Assembly: GCA_035641235.1 (NCBI GenBank) | Contig: DASQUP010000004.1 | Coordinates: 1-9,427, forward strand | DNA: 9,427 nt | Direction of reading: 5' to 3' | DNA from: DASQUP01 sp035641235 | Lineage (GTDB): Bacteria; Actinomycetota; CADDZG01; WHSQ01 | In this document: positions 1-6,388 of the stretch, piece by piece | How the letters are laid out: every line of letters starts with the position of its first letter | How positions within the stretch are numbered: the stretch's first letter is position 1 | Program-made: the position numbers and the translations under genes | The notes under the pieces: model-generated | Database searches by the model: none | The model's input: only the letters and a program-made list of their open reading frames with translations | Told to the model about the DNA's origin: nothing

Positions 1-37
1 GGATCGGAAGCCGGGAAGCGAGCGGCGCCCTCGGGCG

Positions 38-55
38 TTGATCGTCCTAGATCAA
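38..55. promoter_or_regulatory. Interrupted dyad upstream of the ABC exporter (possible operator)
   Basis: Perfect 6-bp inverted repeat TTGATC (38-43) and GATCAA (50-55) around the 6-base spacer GTCCTA. It ends 24 bases before the TTG start of the exporter and 14 bases before its ribosome binding site. Its size and position fit the operator of a dimeric repressor such as a TetR- or MarR-type protein, many of which control drug exporters. No regulator gene is visible in the window. It resembles an FNR box, but the half-site spacing is wrong. Operator function is inferred from symmetry and position only. Confidence 0.35.
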
Positions 56-69
56 TAGAACACGCAATC

Positions 70-75
70 AGGAGG
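70..75 (+). promoter_or_regulatory. Shine-Dalgarno sequence deciding the TTG start of the exporter
   Basis: AGGAGG, a full-strength Shine-Dalgarno sequence, lies 4 bases before TTG at 80 and 22 bases before the next in-frame candidate, ATG at 98. The spacing to TTG is slightly short, but the spacing to ATG is too long, so TTG is the better start. Confidence 0.6.
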
Positions 76-79
76 TAGG

Positions 80-1990
80 TTGCCCGGCCCACACCGCATG
101 ATCCCGCCGGGGACGCCCGAGCAGCCGGCTCGGCCCGGGACGTTCCGGCGGATAGTGACGATCTTCAAGCCCTACAAGGGGAAGGTCGCTTTCGTCGCGC
201 TCCTGATCCTCATCACCTCAGGAATCGGCCTGATCAATCCGCTCCTCATCAGGGTCGTGTTCGACGACGTAATCGGCGGGAGCGGTCCTCGAGACGACCG
301 CATGCAACTGCTGTTCCTGGTCACGGGCGCTATGGTCCTCACCCCGATCATCGGGGGTCTCCTGGGCCTGTGGCAGACCTACACGAACAACGTCGTCGGA
401 CAGAGTGTGATGCAGGACCTCCGGAACTCCCTGTACTCGCATCTGCAGAACATGCCGCTCAAGTTCTTCACCTCCACTCGAACGGGCGAGATCCAATCCC
501 GACTGTCGAACGATGTCGGGGGAGTTCAGGGAGTGCTGACCGACACGGCATCGAGCCTGCTCGCCAACATGACCACCGTGATCTCGACGATCGTGACGAT
601 GTTCATTCTGAGCTGGGAGCTAACCGTCCTGTCGCTCGCGATCCTTCCGGTCTTCCTGGTTCTGAGCCGAAAGGTGGGCAAGGTCCGGCGCGAGGTATCG
701 GGCCAAACCCAGGAATCCCTCGCCGATTTGACCGCGATCATGCAGGAGACCTTGTCCGTGTCGGGGATTCTTCTGTCGAAGTCGTTCGGCCGGCAGAACT
801 ATGAAATCGATCGTTTCCGCAAGGAGAACCGCAGGCTTTCAAAGCTAGAAGTCAAACGTACGATGATCGGGCGCGGCTTCTTCGCCCTGGTGCAGATCTT
901 CTTCTCGATCACGCCGGCGTTCGTATACCTCGTCGCGGGATGGATTTTCTTGAACAACCCCGGCGCGGGAATCACATTCGGGACCATAGTGACGTTCACG
1001 ACGCTTCAGAGCCGCTTGTTCTTCCCGCTGGGCCAGCTTCTCAATGTGAACGTCGAGGTCCAGAGCGGGCTCGCGCTGTTCGACCGCATCTTCGAGTACC
1101 TCGATATGGAGCACGAGATCATCGACCGCGACGGCGCTATCGAGCTGACGCCCGCGGAGACCTCCGGTCGGGTGCGGTTCAACGACGTCTGGTTCCGCTA
1201 CGAGCGCCAGAGCGGCGACGGGACGGGGGACAAACGCCTATGGACCATCTCGGGCGTGGACTTCACCGCCGAACCCGGAGAGCTCGTCGCCCTGGTCGGT
1301 CCCAGCGGCGCCGGCAAGACGACGCTGACCTATCTCATTCCGAGGCTCTATGACGTCGACCGCGGAGCCGTCCAGATAGACGGCATCGATGTGCGGGACA
1401 TCCGGCTGGAGTCGGTCGGGGAGATCCTCGGAGTCGTCACACAGGAGACGTACCTCTTCAATACGACCGTTCGCGACAACCTTCGATACGGGAATCCAGA
1501 CGCAACCGATGCCGAACTCGAGGAGGCCGCGCGCGCCGCCCATATCTACGACCGCATCATGGAGCTCCCAGATGGGTTCGACACGACGGTCGGCGAGCGC
1601 GGCTACAGGATGTCGGGGGGTGAGAAACAACGCCTCGCGATCGCACGCGTGATCCTCAAGGACCCGCGCGTCCTGATCCTCGACGAGGCCACCAGCGCGC
1701 TCGACACCCATTCGGAACGGCTTGTGCAGGAGGCGCTGAGGCCGCTCATGCAGGGACGGACGACCATCGCGATCGCTCACCGCCTATCGACGATCCTCGC
1801 CGCGGACAAGATCCTCTATCTGGATCGAGGAAGAATCCTCGAGCGGGGGTCCCACGCGGATCTCCTGACCGCAGGCGGCGCGTACGCCGAGCTCTATCAC
1901 AGGCAGTTCTCCGACGGCCGCGTGGAGACGAGATGCGAAGATGGGCTCGTCCTCGCGAGCGGCGAGGTCGTCCAGGAGTCGCTGGGCTAG
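80..1990 (+). CDS. ABC exporter half-transporter, fused membrane and ATPase domains
   Basis: A 636-residue type IV (MsbA/multidrug-like) ABC exporter expected to homodimerise, or pair with another half, in the cytoplasmic membrane and expel a hydrophobic compound. Residues about 36-322 hold the six-helix membrane domain, with hydrophobic stretches near 36-57, 76-98, 156-178, 181-197, 264-289 and 299-321. The ATPase domain follows: A-loop Tyr374, Walker A GPSGAGKT (407-414), Q-loop Gln455, signature MSGGE (511-515), Walker B ending in Asp535-Glu536, D-loop SALD and H-loop His567. All catalytic residues are present. The signature has Glu where the textbook motif has Gln, which is common in this subfamily. 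TTG at 80 is chosen because AGGAGG precedes it; ATG at 98 would drop six residues. A dyad lies just upstream and a long palindrome begins at its stop codon. The substrate cannot be read from the sequence. Confidence 0.95.
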   Translation: MPGPHRMIPPGTPEQPARPGTFRRIVTIFKPYKGKVAFVALLILITSGIGLINPLLIRVVFDDVIGGSGPRDDRMQLLFLVTGAMVLTPIIGGLLGLWQTYTNNVVGQSVMQDLRNSLYSHLQNMPLKFFTSTRTGEIQSRLSNDVGGVQGVLTDTASSLLANMTTVISTIVTMFILSWELTVLSLAILPVFLVLSRKVGKVRREVSGQTQESLADLTAIMQETLSVSGILLSKSFGRQNYEIDRFRKENRRLSKLEVKRTMIGRGFFALVQIFFSITPAFVYLVAGWIFLNNPGAGITFGTIVTFTTLQSRLFFPLGQLLNVNVEVQSGLALFDRIFEYLDMEHEIIDRDGAIELTPAETSGRVRFNDVWFRYERQSGDGTGDKRLWTISGVDFTAEPGELVALVGPSGAGKTTLTYLIPRLYDVDRGAVQIDGIDVRDIRLESVGEILGVVTQETYLFNTTVRDNLRYGNPDATDAELEEAARAAHIYDRIMELPDGFDTTVGERGYRMSGGEKQRLAIARVILKDPRVLILDEATSALDTHSERLVQEALRPLMQGRTTIAIAHRLSTILAADKILYLDRGRILERGSHADLLTAGGAYAELYHRQFSDGRVETRCEDGLVLASGEVVQESLG

Positions 1991-2151
1991 TGCCGCGTCC
2001 CATAATGTGAGGCAGGGTTTGGCGAGCGAAACGCCAGCGTCGCAAGGCCGCAGCGGAGGAGCGTACCTGGAAGGTACGTGACGGAGCGAGAACGCCGCGA
2101 GGCGCCGCGGCTTCGCCGCCAAAACTGGTGAGATGTTGTGGGGCGCGGCAC
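1990..2151 (+). repeat. 162-bp imperfect palindrome between exporter and dehydrogenase genes
   Basis: The ends are inverted repeats. GTGCCGCGTCCCATAAT (1990-2006) pairs with 2135-2151, with 14 of 17 positions Watson-Crick and the other three U-G if the + strand is RNA. The repeat continues less perfectly inward through TGAG and TTTTGGCG-like blocks. The centre is a tight hairpin, GCGTACCT (2061-2068), loop GGA, AGGTACGT (2072-2079). Smaller stems lie in the arms, for example GCGGC-TTC-GCCGC. The first base is also the last base of the exporter TAG stop, and the element ends 18 bases before the next Shine-Dalgarno sequence. No target duplication and no open frame with coding character are seen. 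It may be a dispersed palindromic repeat, a terminator or an mRNA-stabilising structure. The structure is seen directly; the role is inferred. Confidence 0.7.
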
Positions 2152-2169
2152 GCAGATATCACGGCCGAC

Positions 2170-2174
2170 AGGAG
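2170..2174 (+). promoter_or_regulatory. Shine-Dalgarno sequence deciding the GTG start of the dehydrogenase
   Basis: AGGAG sits 5 bases before GTG at 2180. This favours GTG 2180 over GTG 2138, which lies inside the right arm of the palindrome and has no binding site. Confidence 0.7.
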
Positions 2175-2179
2175 ACAGC

Positions 2180-2947
2180 GTGAACATCGACCGAAAAGTC
2201 GCCCTCGTCACGGGCGGTGCCTCCGGATTGGGTCTTGCAACGGCGCGGGCACTTGCGAAGGCGGGAGCCTCGGTCGTCATTGCCGATCTTGAATCTTCGA
2301 ATGGAGCCGAAGCTGCGAAGGAACTCGGCAATGCGGCGCGTTTCGCTCCCACCGACGTCACGTCGTCGGACGACGTCCAGACCGCCGTCGAACTGGCGGC
2401 GGCGGAGTTCGGTGGGCTCCACATCCTTGTCAATTGTGCAGGAGTCGGGTTCCCCGGCCGCGTCCTGACCCGGGAGGGAGAGCCCGTCGACCTCGAGCGG
2501 TTCGAGTTCGTCGTGAGAGTCAACCTGGTCGGGACGTTCAACGCGATCCGCTTTGCGGCGGCCCAAATGGCCCGGGGCGAGGCCGAGGGCGAGGAGCGCG
2601 GAGTGATCGTGAACACGGCGAGCATCGCCGCGTTCGACGGTCAGATAGGACAGGCGGCGTACGCGGCGTCCAAGGGCGGCGTCGTCGGGATGACATTGCC
2701 GGTGGCCCGCGACCTGGCGAGCAAGCTAATCCGAGTGGTGTCCGTCGCCCCCGGCATCTTCGATACGCCGATGCTCGCCGGACTCCCCGAGGAAGCACGC
2801 AGTCGCCTGGCCGACGGCATCCCTCACCCCCACCGTCTCGGGCAGCCGGATGAGTACGCCGCGCTGGTCCGCCACGTCATCGAGAACCCGATGCTCAACG
2901 GGGAGGTCATCAGGCTCGATGGGGCGCTGAGGATGCAGCCGCGCTAA
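2180..2947 (+). CDS. HSD10-like short-chain dehydrogenase (3-hydroxyacyl-CoA dehydrogenase type 2-like)
   Basis: A 255-residue classical short-chain dehydrogenase/reductase, a cytoplasmic NAD(H) oxidoreductase. It has the Rossmann glycine motif TGGASGLG (11-18), Asp36 at the end of the second strand (indicating NAD rather than NADP), the NCAG motif, and the catalytic tetrad Asn115, Ser148, Tyr161 and Lys165 (YAASK). From memory of the family it is strikingly close to human HSD17B10: shared blocks include GQAAYAASKGG, VGMTLPVARDLA and the C-terminal NGEVIRLDGALRMQP. HSD10 oxidises 3-hydroxy- and 2-methyl-3-hydroxyacyl-CoA in fatty acid and isoleucine breakdown. The same reaction is likely here, but no acyl-CoA dehydrogenase, hydratase or thiolase gene is adjacent. 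The start is GTG at 2180, behind AGGAG. The gene stands alone between a palindrome and a hairpin repeat. Confidence 0.9.
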   Translation: MNIDRKVALVTGGASGLGLATARALAKAGASVVIADLESSNGAEAAKELGNAARFAPTDVTSSDDVQTAVELAAAEFGGLHILVNCAGVGFPGRVLTREGEPVDLERFEFVVRVNLVGTFNAIRFAAAQMARGEAEGEERGVIVNTASIAAFDGQIGQAAYAASKGGVVGMTLPVARDLASKLIRVVSVAPGIFDTPMLAGLPEEARSRLADGIPHPHRLGQPDEYAALVRHVIENPMLNGEVIRLDGALRMQPR

Positions 2948-2960
2948 CCGTGATCGTCAG

Positions 2961-3012
2961 CTTTCTGTCTGCTGAAAACCGCGGCCAGCGCGGATCTGAG
3001 CAGACAGAAGCG
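2961..3012. repeat. Hairpin repeat copy A, between convergent genes (possible bidirectional terminator)
   Basis: A hairpin in the 65-bp gap between the dehydrogenase (+) and the hypothetical gene (-). The outer stem is 11 perfect pairs, TTCTGTCTGCT (2963-2973) with AGCAGACAGAA (2999-3009). A 5x5 internal loop follows, then the inner stem CCGCG/CGCGG (2979-2983, 2989-2993) and the loop GCCAG. It matches copy B at 6389-6440 in 41 of 52 positions. Neither strand has a run of T after the stem, so it is not a textbook intrinsic terminator, though GC-rich bacteria often lack the T run. Its position at a convergent junction suggests it ends transcription from both sides. Confidence 0.75.
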
Positions 3013-3396
3013 CTAATTCCGGGCGTCGGCCGGCTCGAGGACCCTCCCAGAATGGGGTTCCTCGGACTCTTCCTCGGCCTGACTTGCCTGGGTGCCCGCC
3101 TCCCCGGCCATCGCCGGGGCGCCCTCCATCTCCCTATCGAGCTCCCGCCACTCCTTTTCGGCCCAGCGGAGCTTCTCCACCGCCGAGGCGAGATCAAGGA
3201 AGTGAACGGGGACGATCGAGGCGCGGGGACGGAGATAGGCATCTCCGATCAGTGCATCCAGTTCCCGGCGGGCTTCAATCAGGCGAGCGTGGATTCTCCG
3301 CAAACGTTCTAGCTGCTCAGGGGTGTAACCGGACCCGGTGCTCAGGTCGAGACTCCTTTGCTCAAAGAGCGGCCTTGGAGCAGGCTTTTTGTGCAT
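3013..3396 (-). CDS. Hypothetical charged helical protein, 127 residues
   Basis: I do not recognise this protein. It has no signal peptide or membrane segment. Residues about 24-95 are rich in Leu, Arg and Glu, with heptad-like spacing (TPEQLERLRRI, then EARRELDALIG and EKLRWAEKEWRELD), and probably form two or three amphipathic helices or a short coiled coil around a more ordered stretch, RPRASIVPVHFLDLA. The last 30 or so residues are acidic, rich in Glu, Ala and Gly, and probably disordered. Amphipathic periodicity and GC-rich third codon positions support real coding. Its stop lies just past hairpin repeat A, and its start faces tldD across a 238-bp divergent gap. ATG at 3396 has no good ribosome binding site; a perfect 19-bp dyad lies 27 bases upstream. 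The function is unknown. Confidence 0.6.
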   Translation of the reverse strand: MHKKPAPRPLFEQRSLDLSTGSGYTPEQLERLRRIHARLIEARRELDALIGDAYLRPRASIVPVHFLDLASAVEKLRWAEKEWRELDREMEGAPAMAGEAGTQASQAEEESEEPHSGRVLEPADARN

Positions 3397-3423
3397 GCGT
3401 GCCCGCCGCCCTATCGTTCTCTC

Positions 3424-3442
3424 GGAGCAGTCTGACTGCTCC
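3424..3442. promoter_or_regulatory. Perfect 19-bp dyad, possible operator
   Basis: GGAGCAGTC, a central T, then GACTGCTCC: nine perfect base pairs around one central base. It lies 27 bases upstream of the hypothetical gene start (-) and about 190 bases upstream of tldD. No T run follows on either strand, so a repressor or activator site is more likely than a terminator. As RNA it could also fold into an 8-bp stem with a 3-base loop. The GAGCAG/CTGCTC core also occurs in the outer stems of hairpin repeat A; this may be chance. Confidence 0.4.
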
Positions 3443-3619
3443 CGGCAAGTCCTCGATTGTCTATGAGGCTACCCTCCATGGTACTAGCTCACAAGCGCAC
3501 GAAGTACCTGAAATCCCAGGCTAAGGCACTGGAAATTCAAGGTCTGGAACTACTCTAGTAGTGGGGTTCAGCGCCCCCGGGCGCCGCCTGGCTCGGGCGG
3601 GGTTCAGGGCCTGCGCGGG

Positions 3620-3625
3620 TATCCT
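3620..3625 (+). promoter_or_regulatory. Candidate -10 box for a leaderless tldD transcript
   Basis: TATCCT fits TANNNT and ends 9 bases before the tldD ATG, so transcription would begin at or within a few bases of the start codon. No Shine-Dalgarno sequence and no -35 box are visible. The same arrangement occurs before the fmdB-like gene and uppP. Confidence 0.45.
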
Positions 3626-3634
3626 CGCCGGTGC

Positions 3635-5020
3635 ATGATCCCCGACCGGACGATCAGAAGAGTGCTGGCCGAGGCCCTGTCGGGCGGAGCAGACTACGCC
3701 GAGTTGTTCGTCGAAGATCGGCGCTCGTCCGCGCTCAGGTTGGACGACTCGAGGGTCGAGGATGTGACCGCCGGAATCGACGTCGGCGCCGGGATCCGGG
3801 TCGTGTCCGGGGAGCGAGCCACGTACGCGTTCACTAACCTCCTCTCGGCCGAGGCCCTTCTGGAATCCGCTCGCGCGGCGCGCGCCGGGCTCGAGGCGGG
3901 TGAGGAGAAGTCCGTCGCGGACCTTCGAAGGGTGAAGCCCTCGGTTCGGAACAAAGTCCGGATCGTTCCCGAAGACGTTGGGGCGGCCGACAAGGCGAAG
4001 GCACTACGAATCGCCGACGATGCCGCTCGTTCGATGAGCTCGGCGGTCCGTCAAGTGAGCGCAACCTATGCGGACGTTCACCAGAAGGTCCTGATCGCGA
4101 ACTCCAACGGCCACATCGCAACGGACGATCGCACGCGAGTCCGGTTCGTTGTCCAGGTCGTCGCGGCGCGCGATGGCATCATCCAAACCGGCTTCGAGGC
4201 CCCCGGACACTCCGGTGGCTACGAGTTGCTTGAGGCGCGGCCCCCCGACGAGCTTGGGCGGCGCGCCGCCATCAAGGCAGTGGCGATGCTGAGCGCGAAA
4301 CCGTCGCCTGCGGGGGAGTTTCCCGTGGTGCTGGCTCCCGGCACCGGGGGAGTCCTCATCCACGAAGCCTGTGGCCACGGTCTCGAGGCAGACACACTCG
4401 TAAAGGACGCGAGCGTGTATGCGAACAGGCACGGTGAGAAATTTGGCTCGGACATCGTCAACATCGTCGACGATGGAACGGTTCCGAACGCATGGGGATC
4501 CTTTGGTGTCGACGATGAGGGAACGCCGTCGCAGAGGACGGTGCTGTTCGAAAACGGTGTGCTCGTCGGTCATCTGAGCGATCTCCGATCCGCAGCAAAG
4601 ATCGGCGCGCCGCCGACGGGCAACGGTCGCCGTCAGGCGTACACGCACGTCCCGATAGTGCGGATGACCAACACCAATCTCTTGCCGGGCCCCGATGACG
4701 ACGCCGAGATCGTACGGTCTGTGAAACGCGGCGTATACGCAGCGACCTTCGCCGGGGGCGAAGTGAATCCGGCGACCGGCAACTTCGTGTTCGGGATGTC
4801 CGAGGCCTACATGATCGAAAACGGTGAGCTGACCCATCCCATCAAAGGCGCACAGCTCATCGGCAACGGCCCCAGGGTCCTAGGAGCCATAGAGGCGGTT
4901 GCGTCGGACTTCACCAAATGGGAAGGCGTGTGCGGTAAAGACGGACAGCATGCGCCGGTGACCAATGGAATGCCGACCGTGCTGCTGTCGCGAATGACGG
5001 TTGGGGGAACCGAGGCCTGA
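3635..5020 (+). CDS. tldD: TldD, catalytic subunit of the TldD/TldE metalloprotease
   Basis: A 461-residue cytoplasmic zinc protease subunit. In enterobacteria TldD pairs with TldE (PmbA) to degrade unfolded peptides, mature microcin B17 and remove the CcdA antitoxin. The metal-binding motif HEACGH (243-248) is intact: His243 and His248 as ligands and Glu244 as catalytic base. The third expected ligand is Cys433 in GVCGKDGQ near the C terminus. The N-terminal part (GADYAELFVEDRR) and the GNGRR region are typical of the family. Length is slightly below that of the E. coli protein. ATG at 3635 is the first start giving the conserved N terminus. It has no Shine-Dalgarno sequence but has TATCCT 9 bases upstream. 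Its stop overlaps the pmbA start by one base (TGATG), so the two are cotranscribed and translationally coupled. No toxin, antitoxin or modified-peptide gene is adjacent, so the substrate is unknown. Confidence 0.95.
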   Translation: MIPDRTIRRVLAEALSGGADYAELFVEDRRSSALRLDDSRVEDVTAGIDVGAGIRVVSGERATYAFTNLLSAEALLESARAARAGLEAGEEKSVADLRRVKPSVRNKVRIVPEDVGAADKAKALRIADDAARSMSSAVRQVSATYADVHQKVLIANSNGHIATDDRTRVRFVVQVVAARDGIIQTGFEAPGHSGGYELLEARPPDELGRRAAIKAVAMLSAKPSPAGEFPVVLAPGTGGVLIHEACGHGLEADTLVKDASVYANRHGEKFGSDIVNIVDDGTVPNAWGSFGVDDEGTPSQRTVLFENGVLVGHLSDLRSAAKIGAPPTGNGRRQAYTHVPIVRMTNTNLLPGPDDDAEIVRSVKRGVYAATFAGGEVNPATGNFVFGMSEAYMIENGELTHPIKGAQLIGNGPRVLGAIEAVASDFTKWEGVCGKDGQHAPVTNGMPTVLLSRMTVGGTEA

Positions 5021-6375
5021 TGTCCGACGAACTGTTGTCCCTGGCGCGCCGCATAGTTGACCGCGCCCGCGGGGGCGAGGGTCTAGAAGCATTCGTCACA
5101 CACGAGAAGAGCTTCTCGGTGAAGGTCTACAACAGCGAGGTCGAGACCCTCTCGTCATCGGAACCACGCGGCGCCGGCGTCAGGATCCTCGACGGGGGGC
5201 GCGCCGGCTTCGCATATACGACTGAACTGAGCGACAAGGGACTCGACACCATCGTCGAGATCGCTCGCACGAACGCGCAGCACGCGACTCCAGATGAGGC
5301 GGTGGGGCTGGCAGAGGCGTGGCAGCGCCGGCCCAAGGACGTCCCCGATCTCCTCGACAAGGGACAAGACTCGGTCGGACCCGAGAGCAAGGTGGAGTTC
5401 GCGGTCACGCTAGACGAAGCTACGAGAAAGTCGGACGCGCGCGTGCGCGCAGTCGAAGAGAGCGTTTACGCCGATTCCGACGGCGAGGTAGCGATCGCGA
5501 CGACGAGGGGCATCGAAGGCGCGTATCGCTCGACAGATGCGTGGTGCTACTCGTTGGCCATTGCGACTGAGGGGGACGACACCGAGGTTGGGTTCGAGTT
5601 CGGCCTCGCTCGGGGGCTGGCCGGACTCGACGCCGAGGCCGTTGCGCAGCGATCCGCCGCCCGCGCCGTTGCGGTCCTCGGCGCCACCAAGGTCCCCTCC
5701 GCCCGGATGCCGGTGGTGTTCGATCCGTACACGGCGGGCCAGTTCCTCGGAGTGCTCGCGCAGGCGCTTACCGGTGAGGCCGTGCAGAAAGGCAGGTCGC
5801 TCTTCGCCGGCAGGATCGGCCAGGCGGTTGCCGGCGCAGGCCTCACCCTCGTCGACGACGGGCGGGTCCCCGGCGCGCCGGGCTCGGCCCCGTGGGATGC
5901 CGAGGGGGTCCCGACTCAGCGCACCGAAGTGATCCGGCGTGGGGTGCTGGAGTCGTTCCTGTTCGACGTGACGAGTGCCCGGCGCGAGGGCCGCTCGTCC
6001 ACCGGCAATGCCGCCCGGTCGGGATTCAAGTCCCCTCCCGGTCCGGCGCCGACCAACCTCGCCTTCGACTCCACTGGGGAAACCCGCGACCAGGTCCTCG
6101 CCCGCGCCGGCCGAGCGCTCCTGGTCCAGGACTTCCACGGCGTCCACTCGGGCGCAAACCCGGTGTCGGGCGACTTCTCGGTTGGGGCAACCGGAATGCT
6201 GCTGGAGGAGGGCGCGCCGGTCCGCCCCGTCAAAGAGGTCACGATCGCGGCGCCGATGCTCGAGATCCTCGCCGGCATCGTGGCCATCGCCGACGACCGG
6301 CGCTGGCTCCCGTTCGGGGGAAGCCTCGGCGGCGCGACGACTCTCATCGCCGAAATGACCGTGGCCGGCGAATAA
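5020..6375 (+). CDS. pmbA: TldE/PmbA, non-catalytic partner of TldD
   Basis: A 451-residue member of the same family as the preceding gene, of normal TldE length. It lacks the HExxxH zinc motif: the equivalent region reads FDPYTAGQFL (from residue 234), as expected for the subunit that shapes the active chamber but does not bind zinc. Recognisable blocks are the N-terminal EAFVTHEKSFSVKVYNSEVE, the LVDDGRVPG-to-GVPTQRTEV segment, and NPVSGDFSVGATG (from residue 380) near the C terminus. The ATG overlaps the tldD stop by one base, so translation is probably coupled, which would give the two subunits in equal amounts. Transcription of the pair probably ends at hairpin repeat B, 13 bases after the stop. 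Nothing looks truncated. Confidence 0.94.
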   Translation: MSDELLSLARRIVDRARGGEGLEAFVTHEKSFSVKVYNSEVETLSSSEPRGAGVRILDGGRAGFAYTTELSDKGLDTIVEIARTNAQHATPDEAVGLAEAWQRRPKDVPDLLDKGQDSVGPESKVEFAVTLDEATRKSDARVRAVEESVYADSDGEVAIATTRGIEGAYRSTDAWCYSLAIATEGDDTEVGFEFGLARGLAGLDAEAVAQRSAARAVAVLGATKVPSARMPVVFDPYTAGQFLGVLAQALTGEAVQKGRSLFAGRIGQAVAGAGLTLVDDGRVPGAPGSAPWDAEGVPTQRTEVIRRGVLESFLFDVTSARREGRSSTGNAARSGFKSPPGPAPTNLAFDSTGETRDQVLARAGRALLVQDFHGVHSGANPVSGDFSVGATGMLLEEGAPVRPVKEVTIAAPMLEILAGIVAIADDRRWLPFGGSLGGATTLIAEMTVAGE

Positions 6376-6388
6376 CCGGCGCGCAGCA

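Larger units (their letters stand above)
3397..3634. other. Divergent intergenic region, less GC-rich in its middle
   Basis: This gap separates the start of the hypothetical gene (-) from tldD (+) and must hold both promoters. It contains the dyad at 3424-3442, a less GC-rich stretch at about 3450-3560, a direct repeat of GGGGTTCAG (3563-3571 and 3599-3607), and a TATCCT box next to tldD. A 26-codon frame (3478-3558) is open but has little support. I see no tRNA or recognisable RNA gene. Confidence 0.5.

Noticed and set aside
38..55. FNR/CRP-type site before the exporter
   Set aside because: An FNR box has TTGAT and ATCAA separated by 4 bases; here they are separated by 8, so the site would not fit that dimer.
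1238..1780. 180-codon open frame on the minus strand inside the ABC exporter
   Set aside because: Antisense to the highly conserved ATPase motifs of the exporter, with no recognisable domain of its own.
1990..2151. Insertion sequence or MITE with target duplication
   Set aside because: The bases flanking the element show no matching direct repeat, and no transposase remnant is present. A mobile origin is left open but not called.
2138..2179. Longer dehydrogenase start at GTG 2138
   Set aside because: It lies inside the right arm of the palindrome, has no ribosome binding site and adds residues not typical of the family; GTG 2180 follows AGGAG.
3443..3634. tRNA or other known RNA gene in the tldD upstream gap, suggested by GGGTTCA blocks
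   Set aside because: No cloverleaf arms or CCA-adjacent acceptor stem could be folded around them; the two GGGGTTCAG blocks are a short direct repeat only.
4004..4837. 277-codon open frame on the minus strand inside tldD
   Set aside because: It is fully antisense to a gene with intact catalytic motifs; the protein is rich in Arg, His and Val as expected of a GC-rich shadow, and shows no recognisable domain.
5410..6147. 245-codon open frame on the minus strand inside pmbA
   Set aside because: Antisense shadow of a well-recognised gene with low-complexity Arg/Gly/Ala content.
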